Source: Helopsaltes ochotensis (lineage: Eukaryota; Chordata; Aves; Passeriformes; Locustellidae). From it: DNA of 64,000 nt. The position numbers and the translations under genes were made by a program. The notes beneath the pieces were generated by a model, which saw nothing but the letters and a program-made list of their open reading frames with translations, did not search any database and was not told the DNA's origin. This document shows, one piece after another, positions 50,960 through 62,410 of this stretch. The DNA is taken from positions 124,001 through 188,000 of the forward strand of contig VXBM01000562.1 of assembly GCA_013400155.1 (NCBI GenBank), read 5' to 3'. Position 1 is the stretch's first letter, and every line of letters begins with the position of its first letter.

Positions 50960-51924
50960 GTATAATGTAGGTCCTCCACAGGGGTACTTCTCTGGCTTTC
51001 TGTCCTGTGTGAAGCTGCATTTTATTTTACAGGTTAATACAATGAGTTGCCGTAAGGAAACATGGCAATGAACACGTACGAAAGAGTGGCACACATGAGG
51101 TTAATTGACTTGACATTGTAATAACCCTGATCCTAATGAACTAGTTTGGTGTCAAAAGGTCTGTGGTTATACAGAAATTCCGCTCCCACTAATGTATCGC
51201 TACAATTAAGTTTTTCCAGAGCTTCAGAAATGTCAGGTCTCTGCAAACTCCTTCCTGCACATTGAGAGCAAGAGGAAGAGTGAAAAACGGCCACACGAAA
51301 CAATCCTTCATTAATTCCGCATGAGTAGGGAATGTGCATTGATTCTCATAGTGCTAAACACTGAGCTGTGTTAGGTCTGACGGTTAGAGCTAGACGGATT
51401 TTGTGAGACTTAACCTTATACTAAAAGGACCTACTTGTTATACACAGTAAGATTGAAGAATGTTAAAAGTGTAATACCTACCATGATAATGAGATCTAGA
51501 AGATTTCCAGGATCACCTCTGGGTTAAAGAACCCAGGAAGTTGGCTATTTAAATTTGGATGCTCTGAGCAGGAGCTATCCTTCGCAGTCATCAAAAAGCT
51601 TTGGGGACTTTTCCCAAACTTTTCTCATTTTTGCCTTATTAGTTAATTCCAGTTTCATAGGTTGCAGTTTGTGTGTAATTTCACATTGTCTTTATGAATT
51701 CAGTTACAGAGGATTTTTTTTATTAACACAACAAAAAGTTCAGTGAGAAACATAAGAGGTGCAAGTCCTATGTAAACAAGGTAAGTTTGGAAATTATCAC
51801 AAGAAGTCCATAAGAGACTCCTTTGTTATTAAAAATGAAAACAAAGTCGGAGATATCCTGCACTGGGTCTCTAGGACGAGTCTTTTTGTAAGGGTGGGTG
51901 ATTATCCAGCTCCAGAGCTCATTG

Positions 51925-52077
51925 CTACTGTAAGTATCGATAGACCTTGAAGCAGTGATTTCCAGAGTCTGCGACTACAACGTGGCCGTCTGAAGTAAGA
52001 GCCAGACCTTGGGGACCATAAAGTGGGTCAGCAGAGGTGTTAATGTAGGATAAAAATGATCCGCTTCCATCAAAAAC
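51925..52077 (-). CDS. TRIM2: TRIM2 last coding exon: NHL repeat 6 and stop
   Basis: This exon has 153 coding bases and acceptor TGCAAG. It encodes VFDGSGSFLSYINTSADPLY, GPQGLALTSDGHVVVADSGN and HCFKVYRYLQ, then TAG at 51925-51927. The ending YRYLQ is the TRIM2 C-terminus. Confidence 0.97.
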   Translation of the reverse strand, partial: VFDGSGSFLSYINTSADPLYGPQGLALTSDGHVVVADSGNHCFKVYRYLQ

Positions 52078-55000
52078 CTTGCAGGGTGAGAAAGCACAGA
52101 ATAAATGTTATGAATAAAAAAGGAAAGTAGCAGTCACGAGTCTGCTCTCAGTTATACTGTTCTACTTCTCATTTTTGAAACAGTTGACATACAATAGAAT
52201 AAACAAGGGCAGAATCTGTTCTGTTATCTCATAATATGCAAGTTTATATACAAATGTATGTTCTTATTAAAAAGAACTAATTATAGCTGCCAGGATCTTT
52301 GGCAATGAAATAATAATAATAAAAAATAAGAACCTCGGCTCTTCCTTGTTCTAAAAATAGTCAACTACAATAAATCAAACTTAATTTGCAACTCAACCAA
52401 CACTTTTTTTCCTAACAAATATCACTGTTGTGGCTAGTCTGATTCTTAGCTTCCCACACAGAGAAAACCAGGAATTTGTTTACCCTGTTGACGGTGCTTC
52501 CTGAGAACTTATAAGCAGCTCCCTCAGTTTTCTATTCAGTGGAAATAATACATACACTTATTTATACGGTATTCTTTGGAAAACAAGAAGACCTTGTGAT
52601 TAGCACTTAAAAGATAAAAAGAGTGCAACTCTCATAGCTTGAAAGCAGAATAATTTCTCAACATTTAGAAAAGATGATAAAAATCTGCTGCAGTCACCTC
52701 AGATCATTTGCTTTTTTGTATTTTCCACTATGTCTCTGATCTTCTGTTATGGTAATTATACATGACTATCATCTCAGCAACTCTTGCACGTCTCATAAGT
52801 CATCAAGTAACTTTTGGGGAACTACTTGGCGCCAAAATCCTTGGTCACAGTGGCCATCAGAGCTGCCAGCAGCCACACTGAAAAGCTGACAAATCTGACA
52901 CCACCAGGTCTGAAGGTAGACAGTGAGGCATACAAAGGATGGTGTGAGAAACCATATCACTTCTGATGCTGATGGTGTTTCTTGGGCAGTCTGAAGGCCA
53001 GAGTTACCAACCCACTCATTTTTTTAATCAAGTACCTTTGAAATACAGAAAATTCTACCTGTATTCGGCTGTTTCCCCAGTCTGCTACGATAATATTTCC
53101 ATTCGAATCTACTGCTACTCCAGTTGGTGCATTAAATTGCCCATTTCCTTCTCCATTTGATCCAAACTTCAGCATGAATTCTCCCTCCTGGTTAAATACC
53201 TGTATGAGTTAAAACAACAACCTAAATATGGCATGGTATCAAATATTAGTAATCTAGTACTACCAGTGCACCTGCTAATTAAAAGAGGATTTGAAGAGTT
53301 CCCAGGAACACACAGCCCCAACACACACACACGCACACACACACAAGATGGAGAAAAGGTGCCCATCTCTCCCTTCACTCCATTTCACCATACAGCGTTT
53401 CCCTTCTCACTTAAGATCTGATTCATCTCAGACATGGAAGCAAGGGCCCCAGAACCCTTCTGCAGCATGTGCATCTTGAACTGAAAAGAGCTGAATGCAG
53501 ATACAGCGCTGGGTTCTTTGTTTCTGTGGAACTAAAACATAATGGAGCAGATGCTCTCTTCTCTGCTTCCGTAATCTAATGCACATTGCAAATCACAGCA
53601 TGCTGCTCCCTGTAGACAGTTCAGCAACTGAATTCTCTGTGATAGTAACAGGTTTAGATAGCAGAAAGATGGAGCTGATCAATAACTATTCTGTCAGTGA
53701 CTTGGATGCACCAATGGGACCAAACAAGATCCAAAATGTGTCATTTACACAGTACCACAGCCATCTCTAAAATATTTTGGTCCATCTTGAACCCACGCCC
53801 AGCTACAGCTCAAGGTCCAACAGTGTTCTTAGAGACTGACTGTGGCTTGCACAAGAAAAGGCAAAGACCTGACAAGTGCCAAGTTGCACATTGAAGTGCT
53901 GATAAGGTGGAATATGTCAGGAAATTAATGTGTTTTTGAACACCCACAGTGAACAGAGAAAAAACATTTGGGGAAGGAAATTAATGAAGTACCAAGTTTG
54001 TGCCTCAGAAGATAAAAGAAAATAATTTAGAAAAAGGCCAACTAATGAGAAAAACAGACAAAGATATATTGCTCTTTCCCTGGGCTGAAGTGACCAAATG
54101 AGAGAGAAACCTACACTGCGCAGGATTTTCCATAAAAGATGCCTTAGGAAAGGAACATCCTTGAAGGTTAAAGGGAGAAAAATGTTGCTGAGTGAGCTTG
54201 TTTAATTCAAGACACTGGTGGCAGAAAGCAGCTTTGGAACTCACAAGAGTGAAATTAATTTATTTGGTTATTTTTAAAAATAGTTTAATATTTAAAAGAA
54301 GTTGTACTCTCTGGTCTCAGATTATAAACTCTCCAGAGTGTCAACAGTTATATGTAGCAATTTAGAGAACACTACAGAAATAAGAATAAGAATCTTTTCC
54401 GGTTAGTACCAAATTGTAACAAGTAACATTTGTATCCCCTTGAGTCACACCAGAGACAGATGGGACACTCTGTTCTCATTAGAAATGTAATAATTATAAA
54501 TCCTCTAGGATGCCGTACTGCTTACATTTCTTCACTTGCTTTTTTTTCATTTCAGTTTGCCCCTTGCTGTTATGCCTCTCCAGGCATTCTTGTTACCAGG
54601 CCAACCTTGCTTGTCAAGAGGTAATTTATGGAGTCATAGGCCTCCTGCTGCTTTAGGGCTCCTGCAGCAGTCTTGGTTTCTGTGTTGTAGTCCCAACCAC
54701 GAACTACTTCCTCACCAATTCCAAAAGGATATGCAAGCAAGGTTGCTATTCCATACCTAGGTGATTCAGCACTGCTCAGGACACAAAGGTGTCTATGGTC
54801 AGGCATATGCTTCCTGTTTCAGGTGAATATATAAAACTCATTTTTTCAATCAAAAACAGTGAAGAACTAGACTGAGGGTTCATCTTTGTGTTCAGTCAAA
54901 ACAGGTATTAGGTGAAAGGCCAGGGATTTTATTTTGTTGGTGTGAGGGACTGACACACATGTCCTGAGAACCTGCGTAAAACAGCATCCTGTCCCTGTCC

Positions 55001-57609
55001 TCCTGCTGCTGCCTCCTGTAGAGGCAGGCACAAGGGCACACGCAGGAAGTTTAGGGAAGGGAATGCCTGAGAACAAACACACACAGGTGAGGCATTTCTG
55101 AAGTGGCCTATATCTCTTTCACAGACATTTGCCAACCCATCTCAGCATGTTTCCCTGATTTGGTTTGTTACTGGGACAGACACATAAACTTCCTATCAAA
55201 ACCATGACTTTAACAGGCTGTGAGTCAGGACTTCCCATGGGTGTAAGGACTAGTGGCCAGTTCTGCCCAGTGCAGGAGGCAGTGAATGAAAACCAGTAAT
55301 TACATGGGTTTTAAGAGAATCGGGCTGTAAAATGGATCCAGTAGTCTTAAAGCTTATAGGTATGGAATTTAAAGAGTGTCATGTACCTTTGCTTTGTTAT
55401 AAGGAAAGCTTTTACTGGGAAACTCAAAAACCAGACTTTTAAAAGAAGACAGGATACAGGATCAATAACAGGTTTGGCAGAGGGCTACTAAAAAAAAGTA
55501 AAGTTTAAATTATTTATTTCGGGTACAACTTATGTTTAAGCAATTGAATTAGAGACCTTTATAGTGACACCAAAGGCAATGGACTAGATCTTCACTAAGC
55601 AATGCACTGCATGCAAACTTCTCTGAAAGTGCTGTCCGTATAACAGAGCTCATACAGGTGGAGTGTGATCTCTTTGGTTTTAACAGTATGTTATTTTCCC
55701 CAAGAAAGTATCATAATAAAATTAAAATGGCAACTTTACAAGTTGCCATTAATTGACAGTACCTTGACAGAATGGTTATGAAAATCTGTAATAATAATTT
55801 CATTGTTGCTGTTTACAGCTGCAAAATGAGGACCTGCAATGCAGAAAAAGAAGAAAAAAAATAGTAATACCATTAAAATAAAAAGTGTGGTTAAACTAAA
55901 AAAAATTCAGCCTGCCAGCATATTATGTTTGGCTTCTGTGCAATAGTAGTCCAAGTGGGAATACCAATTTCAAGTTAAGAGTAATTTTACTTCATGATTT
56001 TTTAGAAAGCTCAGCATGCTTTTTGTAAACACAAATAATTTCTTTTTCAACCAGTTGTCAGCTATTGTTACCAATAAGCATTGTTGATTTCTCTTTCTCT
56101 CGTATACATACAACTATGCAGAGATTTATGGGCTTAGTAACAAGACAAAACATGTAGTCCTTAAGCACAAAGTTGTGTATACACTAAAAATTGTTATCAA
56201 AAATGTTCCTGTGAATTCTTAATTGAAATATTTTATGCTCTATGTGCATCTTGCAAGCAACTGAGCTAACAAGTTTTAGGATTAATACAAAAGTTACTTA
56301 GAAGACCACTGTGAGGGGAAAAAAGGACATTTTTTGCTTTACATTGTGTATTGAAATATCTGTGCAAATTTCAGTAAAAGAAAATGATAGCTTGAAAACA
56401 GGCAAGTACCCAAATTAAAACACTTGATGCTATTTTGAGTTATTAAACAGAAACCGAACTCAGTTTCAATTTTCACAGTATATCAGGGTAAACTATAAAA
56501 AAATTGAAAAAAATATACATTGAAAACATTCAAGTATTAACAATTTACCTGTTTTCTATAGCCTAACAGCAAGAAGAGGTGATATATTTCTCAAATGCAC
56601 TGTTAGGAAGTATTTGCCTACTTATTTTCAGGAGGTGTTTTTGCAAATTCTCAAATGAAAAGAAATTGAGATATCCAGAAAATTTAGCTGTGTTAGAGCC
56701 TAAGCTCTCATAAATTATAGCTATTATGCCATAAGATATTGCAAGAGATCTCAGGATAAAAACACATCGATGCTATTCCTCTCTTTCACTGTGAACCAGT
56801 CAAAACAACTATATACTAAAAATGACCCAAGATGTGTAAAATGACCTGCATGCCTAATTTGGCATCTTCATTTCAAATTTTGAAGGAACAGCTATTCAGT
56901 TAAAATATATCAGTGGGGTTGTTCTTTAAAACTTAACTGCATGTTCTACTTGAAAGACAGCATGTGCAAGCAGTCAGTTGAGTATTAATGGCAATTTCCC
57001 CAAACTTACATTGGGTGTTCCATAACTCTGCCTTCCTGATCTCAATTTCTAACAGATACCGCTTAGGACATTGGGTTTTGTGTATCTGATGATTGGAAAC
57101 ACAAAGCACAGCACCTGAGTTGATTGTGGTGAACAGCTTAGTGTGGCAATTACAAAGCACTTATAAAATGCCTAGTTAAGATCAGTCTTTCTTGGGTCAC
57201 TGATCTGAAATGCTTCCAGGCATAAGGAGGTAGATGAGACAATCTGGTTACAGTTACATTTGCAGAACAGATGTTGAAGTCTGCCTGACCAATCAAGCAA
57301 ATAGGAGCTGTATGTCTAGCAGAACCTCTCCCCTCGAGGATAAAGGAGTAGGATACAGCATCTTCAACATGCTCAAACATCATGCAAATGTGAGCAGAAG
57401 AGGCAAGAAAAGGGGATTTACATATTACCATCAAGTGTACCTGCAAACTGCTTGTCACCATTTCCTCGACTTCCGAACCTGGTGACTATTTTCCCATTTG
57501 GCTGGAAGATGAACACACAGCATGCTTTATTGTCCACTACAATGATGTGTCCATTACGATCCACTGAAACACCTTTAGGGCCCATGAGCTTTCCAGACCC
57601 AATTTTGGC
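51925..57609 (-). CDS. TRIM2: TRIM2, E3 ubiquitin-protein ligase TRIM2, C-terminal NHL part (5' partial)
   Basis: TRIM2 is a RING/B-box/coiled-coil/filamin/NHL ubiquitin ligase, mainly neuronal, that acts on neurofilament light chain and Bim (family knowledge). Only the last four exons are here: 57441-57609, 55763-55833, 53059-53199 and 51925-52077. They join in frame to 177 codons and TAG. The product has four NHL-type blade repeats, each with a GP(K/H/T/Q)G-like turn, a hydrophobic strand and an (A/T/V)D-x-x-N motif. Visible examples are GPKGVSVDRNGHIIVVDNK, NNEIIITDFHNHSVKVF, APTGVAVDSNGNIIVADWGN and GLALTSDGHVVVADSGNHC. The C-terminus is FKVYRYLQ, as in mammalian TRIM2. The match is nearly identical to the human protein as I recall it, and TRIM3 would differ more. 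Upstream RING, B-box and first NHL exons lie beyond position 64000. The order TRIM2 then MND1 supports the call. Confidence 0.96.
52078..53058 (-). other. TRIM2 last intron
   Basis: This is a 0.98 kb intron between the NHL repeat 5 and repeat 6 exons. Nothing else was recognised. Confidence 0.9.
53059..53199 (-). CDS. TRIM2: TRIM2 exon: NHL repeat 5
   Basis: This exon is 141 bases, in phase 0 at both ends, with acceptor ATACAG and donor GTAGAA. It encodes VFNQEGEFMLKFGSNGEGNG, then QFNAPTGVAVDSNGN and IIVADWGNSRIQ, a complete NHL blade. Confidence 0.97.
53321..53346. repeat. (CA)n microsatellite
   Basis: A CA repeat with one CG break lies in the TRIM2 intron 120 bases before the NHL repeat 5 exon in transcript order. 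Confidence 0.85.
55726..55750. repeat. inverted repeat beside a TRIM2 splice donor
   Basis: AATGGCAACTT-tac-AAGTTGCCATT has perfect 11-bp arms. In the transcript it starts 12 bases after the end of the exon at 55763-55833. Confidence 0.9.
55763..55833 (-). CDS. TRIM2: TRIM2 exon: rest of NHL repeat 4
   Basis: This exon is 71 bases, with acceptor TTGCAG and donor GTACTG. It encodes (G)PHFAAVNSNNEIIITDF followed by HNHSVK. The donor is followed after 12 bases by a perfect 11-bp-arm inverted repeat. Confidence 0.96.
55834..57440 (-). other. TRIM2 intron within NHL repeat 4
   Basis: This is a 1.6 kb AT-rich intron. No repeat or gene was recognised. Confidence 0.9.
57441..57609 (-). CDS. TRIM2: TRIM2 exon: NHL repeat 3 and start of repeat 4
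   Basis: This exon is 169 bases, with acceptor TTGTAG and donor GTACAC. It encodes AKIGSGKLMGPKGVSVDRNG, continues through IVVDNKACCVFIFQPNGK, and ends RFGSRGNGDKQFA plus one base of a Gly codon. The first residue is Ala where I recall Thr in human. Confidence 0.96.
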
Positions 57610-59145
57610 CTACAAGGGAAAACACAAAACAGGAAAATATGTTGGCATAATAGAAATTTTTCAGTTTAAAGATTATATTACAGGCACAGAGCAGAATGGA
57701 GAGGCATTTTTTTCATCAAAAGTTGGAAGTGATAGTTTTTATCAACTCTTACCATGTACTTAGTAATCTTTTCTTCAGATGAAAAACAAGTCTGCTTTCT
57801 ATATGTCTTTTCTAAACTGAAAAATCTGCCACCTCAGCAACTGAGTCCAAATATACCACTCTTAAGAAATACAGTCATCAGATTTGTGTGACTTGATAAA
57901 CCTGTCAGAAACATCTGTATTTCCAGCAGGATAGGCAGACAAGCAGAAAAGACTTTTGTCTACTATTGCATGCTGTTCCTGAGTCCAACAACCACCTTGA
58001 TGGACAGGGAGACATCTTTATCATCGCCTGCATCTAAGGAGTCAGAGTTCTTGAAGCATCAGGGCTGGGTGAGATGTAGGCCATGATGTCCTCTGTTGCC
58101 TTTCCTGGGTTAGTAAGACACCAGCACCTTCTGAGTGCTTATGGAAAGCATTTGAGGAGAGCTAATGCTCAGGCTAACCTCTCTGTCTTCCACCAGATTC
58201 CACATAAGATTGCTTCACTTGCTGCTTAGATGCATGAAGTGTCAGCTGAAAACTGCGAAGGGGAGAGGATCATATTCAACAGCAAATGAAGCAATCTTTG
58301 AAACACTAAACAAATCAAAGCTTGTTCCTGTCCTAGGTAAATAAAATTATTTCCTTTATTTTAAATAGGCCAAGACCATTTGCTGACATAATCAGCAACA
58401 GGAGGGGAATTGTGTACAGTATTTCACTGGAAAAGCTTTCAGTGGAGATGAGATGGATCTCACAACACAGTAAATTATTTGGAAAGGCTAGAGAGCTGTC
58501 AAATCCAAAAATGTCAGAAACATGCTTTAGTAGCTTAAAAAAAAAAAAAAGGCCTTCTCAAAAAAGGATCTAAGCAACAGAGCAAGCAGAAATTGAGACT
58601 AAGCCTTCAAAGAATCCATGAGCTACCTGGCCAAATACCCAAGAAGACTCTAGGATCACTTCACAATCCATTCCACATTTTTTACCATTCAGCTCTTTTT
58701 TTGGCTGACATTCCAGAAAGTGTTTTAATCTATATAAAATCAGTTGAGTTTTGATCTTTCAGTTAAAAAAGATTGTAAATATGCAATTGTTTGCATTGGA
58801 ATGGAGAAACTTGCATCCTGCTTTTAGGTATTTTTAAAAATTGATAGACAGATTTAAAAGCACTTATTCAGGCTGGTTTCAAATGTCTGTACTGGACAGA
58901 AAATCCACCTAAGAGGCTGTGTTGAAATTATGGATTCCAGAACTTTCAGATCCTATAGTAATTTGTGAGACACATGCTACAAACCGAGGTTCATATCTTG
59001 GTGAAGAACACACTTTTCTGTTTGCATTGGAATTTAAAGGAAATATATGCTAAGATATTCTTATCTTATTTATGAAACAAGGCCATCTTTCAGCTCACTG
59101 CCTTTGCAGAGTGAGACAGATCACCCACTAGAACAAACAATGCTG

Positions 59146-59260
59146 AGAATCATAGAATCATTTTGGTTGGAAAAGACCTCTACAACTGAGTCCAAGCATT
59201 AACTTAACACTGTCATGTTTACCATTAAACCGTGTTCCCAACTACCACCTCTACTTCTAA
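59146..59260 (-). mobile_element. CR1 LINE 3' tail, 5'-truncated
   Basis: The plus strand begins AGAATCATAGAATCATTTTG and continues ggttggaaaagacctct...gagtccaagcattaac...cattaaaccgtgttccc. This is the reverse complement of the bird CR1 3' end, whose terminus is ATTCTATGATTCT. The upstream limit is by eye. It lies in a TRIM2 intron. Confidence 0.85.
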
Positions 59261-61965
59261 CTTCTCTGCCCCTCTCCACTCCCTCCTGCAACTGATGAGT
59301 AGCAGTGGGACAGATTACAAGGCGTTGAGAAAAATCCACTGCTCAACTCATTTGTCTTATGTCTCTGATGTTTTCAAAGCAAACAGAAGGAGCTCTCCTA
59401 CTCTTAGTAAGTCCCATGCTCCTATTTCACAGTACATTCTTATAGGTGAGTTTACAGGTAAAAAATAAGAACAATCCTAAAATAAACCCACCTGGCTTCC
59501 CTGAGGATGGCTGCTACTAAGCCACTACAGAACCTTTTTCAGTCTCCAGTAAAGAAAATTCCAGGGAGTAAATCTTGCAGCTTCAGGACTATGCTTAGCC
59601 AACATGTAATGGTCTTGTGTCAGTTTTATGTTCATGTACATATACTGTTATAAATTGCTAAAATATTTAGGCAAAATCTACCAAATTGAATCACGCTAAA
59701 ATATCCCCAGGAAAAACTATTAAAAATTATTTTGTGTTCACCAGGGGAAAAGATATCAGCAGACCTGAGAAAATGTATTCAGTTTGCATAACACCAAAGC
59801 AGCAAAATCATAAATCAAATGCAAATCTGCAGATGTATTTCCTTTGGGGTGATTAAATCATATTCCCCTCTTTCCTTTGGGATGCCCTCACGGTTGTCTG
59901 CTTGGGCATTGCACCACCTCCTTTCTATTTTTCCAGGATTCCTATGGAAAAAGACTCATGAGTACAGTGTCTTCCTGCCCACATAAACACATATGGAAAA
60001 ATATAACTAATAAATTACATACCACATTAATGGGCACTCAGTGCCGAGAAGAGTAATAAAAATCACTATTCTTGGGCCAGGTTTAAAATATAATTTGCAA
60101 GCAGCAATAAAGTATGCCCAGCTATAGTTTGTAATGCTTTTTACTAAAAATCTGTTCCCAGTTTAGATCAAAATATGCTGATGACACATTACTGGATCTA
60201 GCTGAACATATTCTTTGTATATTTGTATTTCAGAAAGTTTCTTAGAATTATAGGTTTGAATATTTAGAACAGAACATTATGAAACCCAGTCACTCCCGTT
60301 AATTGTATGAATGGAAGTATTTTCAGGCTTCTTTTCCATTAGAAATGAATACAGTAATGAATCGTGTAAACCCTTAATACAAATAATGTGTTTAATTTAA
60401 TTCAGTCAGGGACATTATGTCCCTTATTTTATAGGCTCTTAGGAATTTAGACTGGTTTTCAAACATGTGTTTATAAAGTCACCCTACCAGGTTGGAAAAT
60501 ATTCTACTGTGTGATATTCCTAGAGGTAAAAAACCAAAAATAATCAGCTAGCCTACATAAAAATTAATGAAGACTTTTCCACTGTAGAAGTAAGCATGTT
60601 AGAACTAAGTTTAACTTTACCAATCTTGTTTCTGTCTGAAAGGTTCAAGATTGTCGGGGATTAATTACGAACTTTCAACAATCCATCTTTTCCTGTTTGA
60701 GAACTTCTCTAATAAGGAGATACAGCTTTGTCACACATTGCAATATCACACTAAATGGGTTTATCATTCATGTGACTGTCAAAATTCAACTGTGACCTTT
60801 TAACCACACAACCTATTCCCATCAGAACAAGCAACCAGCTTCAGACAGCTTTCTTTAATTCTACTAGTGAGACAAGGAAGAAGTCTGACATATAAAATGT
60901 TTCCTTTAATCTTTTTCCACTTATCTAAACTTGATCTTAACTTGACTTGCAGAGCCCTATTTGGTTGATAACGGGCTTGTCGTCTTAGCTGTTAGCTCTT
61001 CAAGACTAGAAAGAAAACAATTCTCTTCTTAGAGGAAGAGGAATCATTCTCTTGGCTCTGTTGTCTACTTCCTTCCCTAGGTTTGAGCACCACCTCACCA
61101 CTGGTGAGGACCTGGTACAGCTGCTTCACCCTGCCCTCTCTCCTTAGCCTAGTGCTGTATCTGCTGCAACCATCTTCTTAGCAATTTCAGAGTACTTGAC
61201 AAAAGAAGCCAGCACTGTTACCTGCCTTGTACAGATGAAGAAAATAAAGCACTGGGAAGTGAAATGGAAGATCACTAGTCACCCATGAGTTCTGTGGCAT
61301 AGCCAGAAACAGAAGCTCTAAATCCTAAGACCCAATCTGAGTCTTTATCATTTCCAGGATAATACAGCCTTTCATGTGAAGAAGCTCTTGTTTTGGTGCA
61401 ACCTTAGATTACAGTTTGTCCGCCTCTGCATTTATGTAAGTTTTACAGCCTTGAGAAAACAGAACTCTGTCTTTGTTGTTGCCAGAACTGAGGAAGGTGA
61501 CACTTTTCTGCCTGGCAGTGGAGGTTGCCAAAGGGGAGTCAGTCCAATGCTGTAATCAGGAAGATGCCTGGGCCTGGCTCCAGGGAAATTTGCCTTATGG
61601 CTCACATGACTATTAAAATTCTGCTAAGGGAGAGTGTAAGTAAATACAGAAGGAAGGGGACAACATCAAAAATAGTTAGACTAAGCTCAAAACAGCCCCC
61701 TGATATTGCTGAGTTAACAACTAGCAGGCCACCTGCATCAGAGATTTTACACAATGATTTGCAGGCACAGTCCTTTGAAGTCAAATGCCATTATCTTTTT
61801 CTCTCTATCTGTTATTTTAGCAAGTGCTGCCCAATTTAATCTGACAAGGCCCCTGTAAGAATTACCACTACCAACACAAAGGAAATTACAAGGCTTTGTC
61901 TGGATTCCCAAAGGCTAGATTTGTTGTATCTATGTTCTGTGTTTCCAGTATATTGTATTTAACCC

Positions 61966-62060
61966 CATAATAGAATAAGGGACCTACATCATCGAGTTGG
62001 ATCAGCGAGTCCAACTCCTGGTCCTAACACCATCATACCCAATACAAGCTCCATCCCTTC
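61966..62060 (-). mobile_element. second CR1 LINE 3' tail fragment
   Basis: The minus strand reads ACCAGGAGTTGGACT, then GATGTAGGTCCCTTATTCTA, the usual CR1 end (GGAGTTGGACTxGATGATCC..GGGTCCCTTCCAAC...ATTCTATG) in degraded form. A short internal duplication splits the GATGATCC motif. It lies in a TRIM2 intron, and the upstream end is uncertain. Confidence 0.65.
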
Positions 62061-62410
62061 ATGGCATTGGCTTTCCCCCATGTCACAGCCTCACACTTGG
62101 TGGACATGACCTCTCAACCCTGTGTGTGCCCCCCCACAGTTACCCCAGGCCCTGTACTCACCCTTCCTGCATCCCTCCTCCCCCCAGCACAGCTCTCCAG
62201 CTACACTGTGCAGTACAGGATCCCCTGAACCAGTGCTGCACCAATACAGGACCCCTAGTCCCATTACGGCTCCTCCTACTTCTCATTACAGTGTGGCCCA
62301 GTGCCCATCCATGTCTCCATCCTAGTGCTCCTCACTGCCTCACTCCTGCTCTCCCCATGCACATGCTCTGCCATGTGCCCTCCACCCAGCTCCTGCACTT
62401 AGACACTTAT
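62061..62410. other. C-rich block in TRIM2 intron
   Basis: The plus strand is pyrimidine- and C-rich against AT-rich flanks. It has two imperfect copies of a CAxTACAGGAxCCCCT motif near 62212 and 62244. The 164-codon open frame across it is explained by composition. Confidence 0.5.

Larger units (their letters stand above)
47685..51924 (-). other. TRIM2: TRIM2 3' UTR (probable, about 4.2 kb)
   Basis: No coding frame follows the TRIM2 stop. Mammalian TRIM2 mRNAs carry a 3' UTR of several kilobases. The most distal convincing AATAAA with a T-rich downstream element is at 47703-47708. Earlier AATAAA matches on the minus strand (for example 49826-49831 and near 49993) could give shorter forms. 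Inside are a dinucleotide repeat, a CATA repeat and matches to miR-9 and miR-181 seeds. The extent is inferred. Confidence 0.5.
53200..55762 (-). other. TRIM2 intron between NHL repeat 4 and 5 exons
   Basis: This 2.56 kb intron contains the CA repeat at 53321 and, at its 5' end, the 11-bp-arm hairpin at 55726-55750. Confidence 0.9.

Noticed and set aside
62061..62410. Pro/His/Leu-rich 164-codon frame and possible minisatellite
   Set aside because: The C-rich composition removes stops, and the internal copies are too few and imperfect to call a tandem array.
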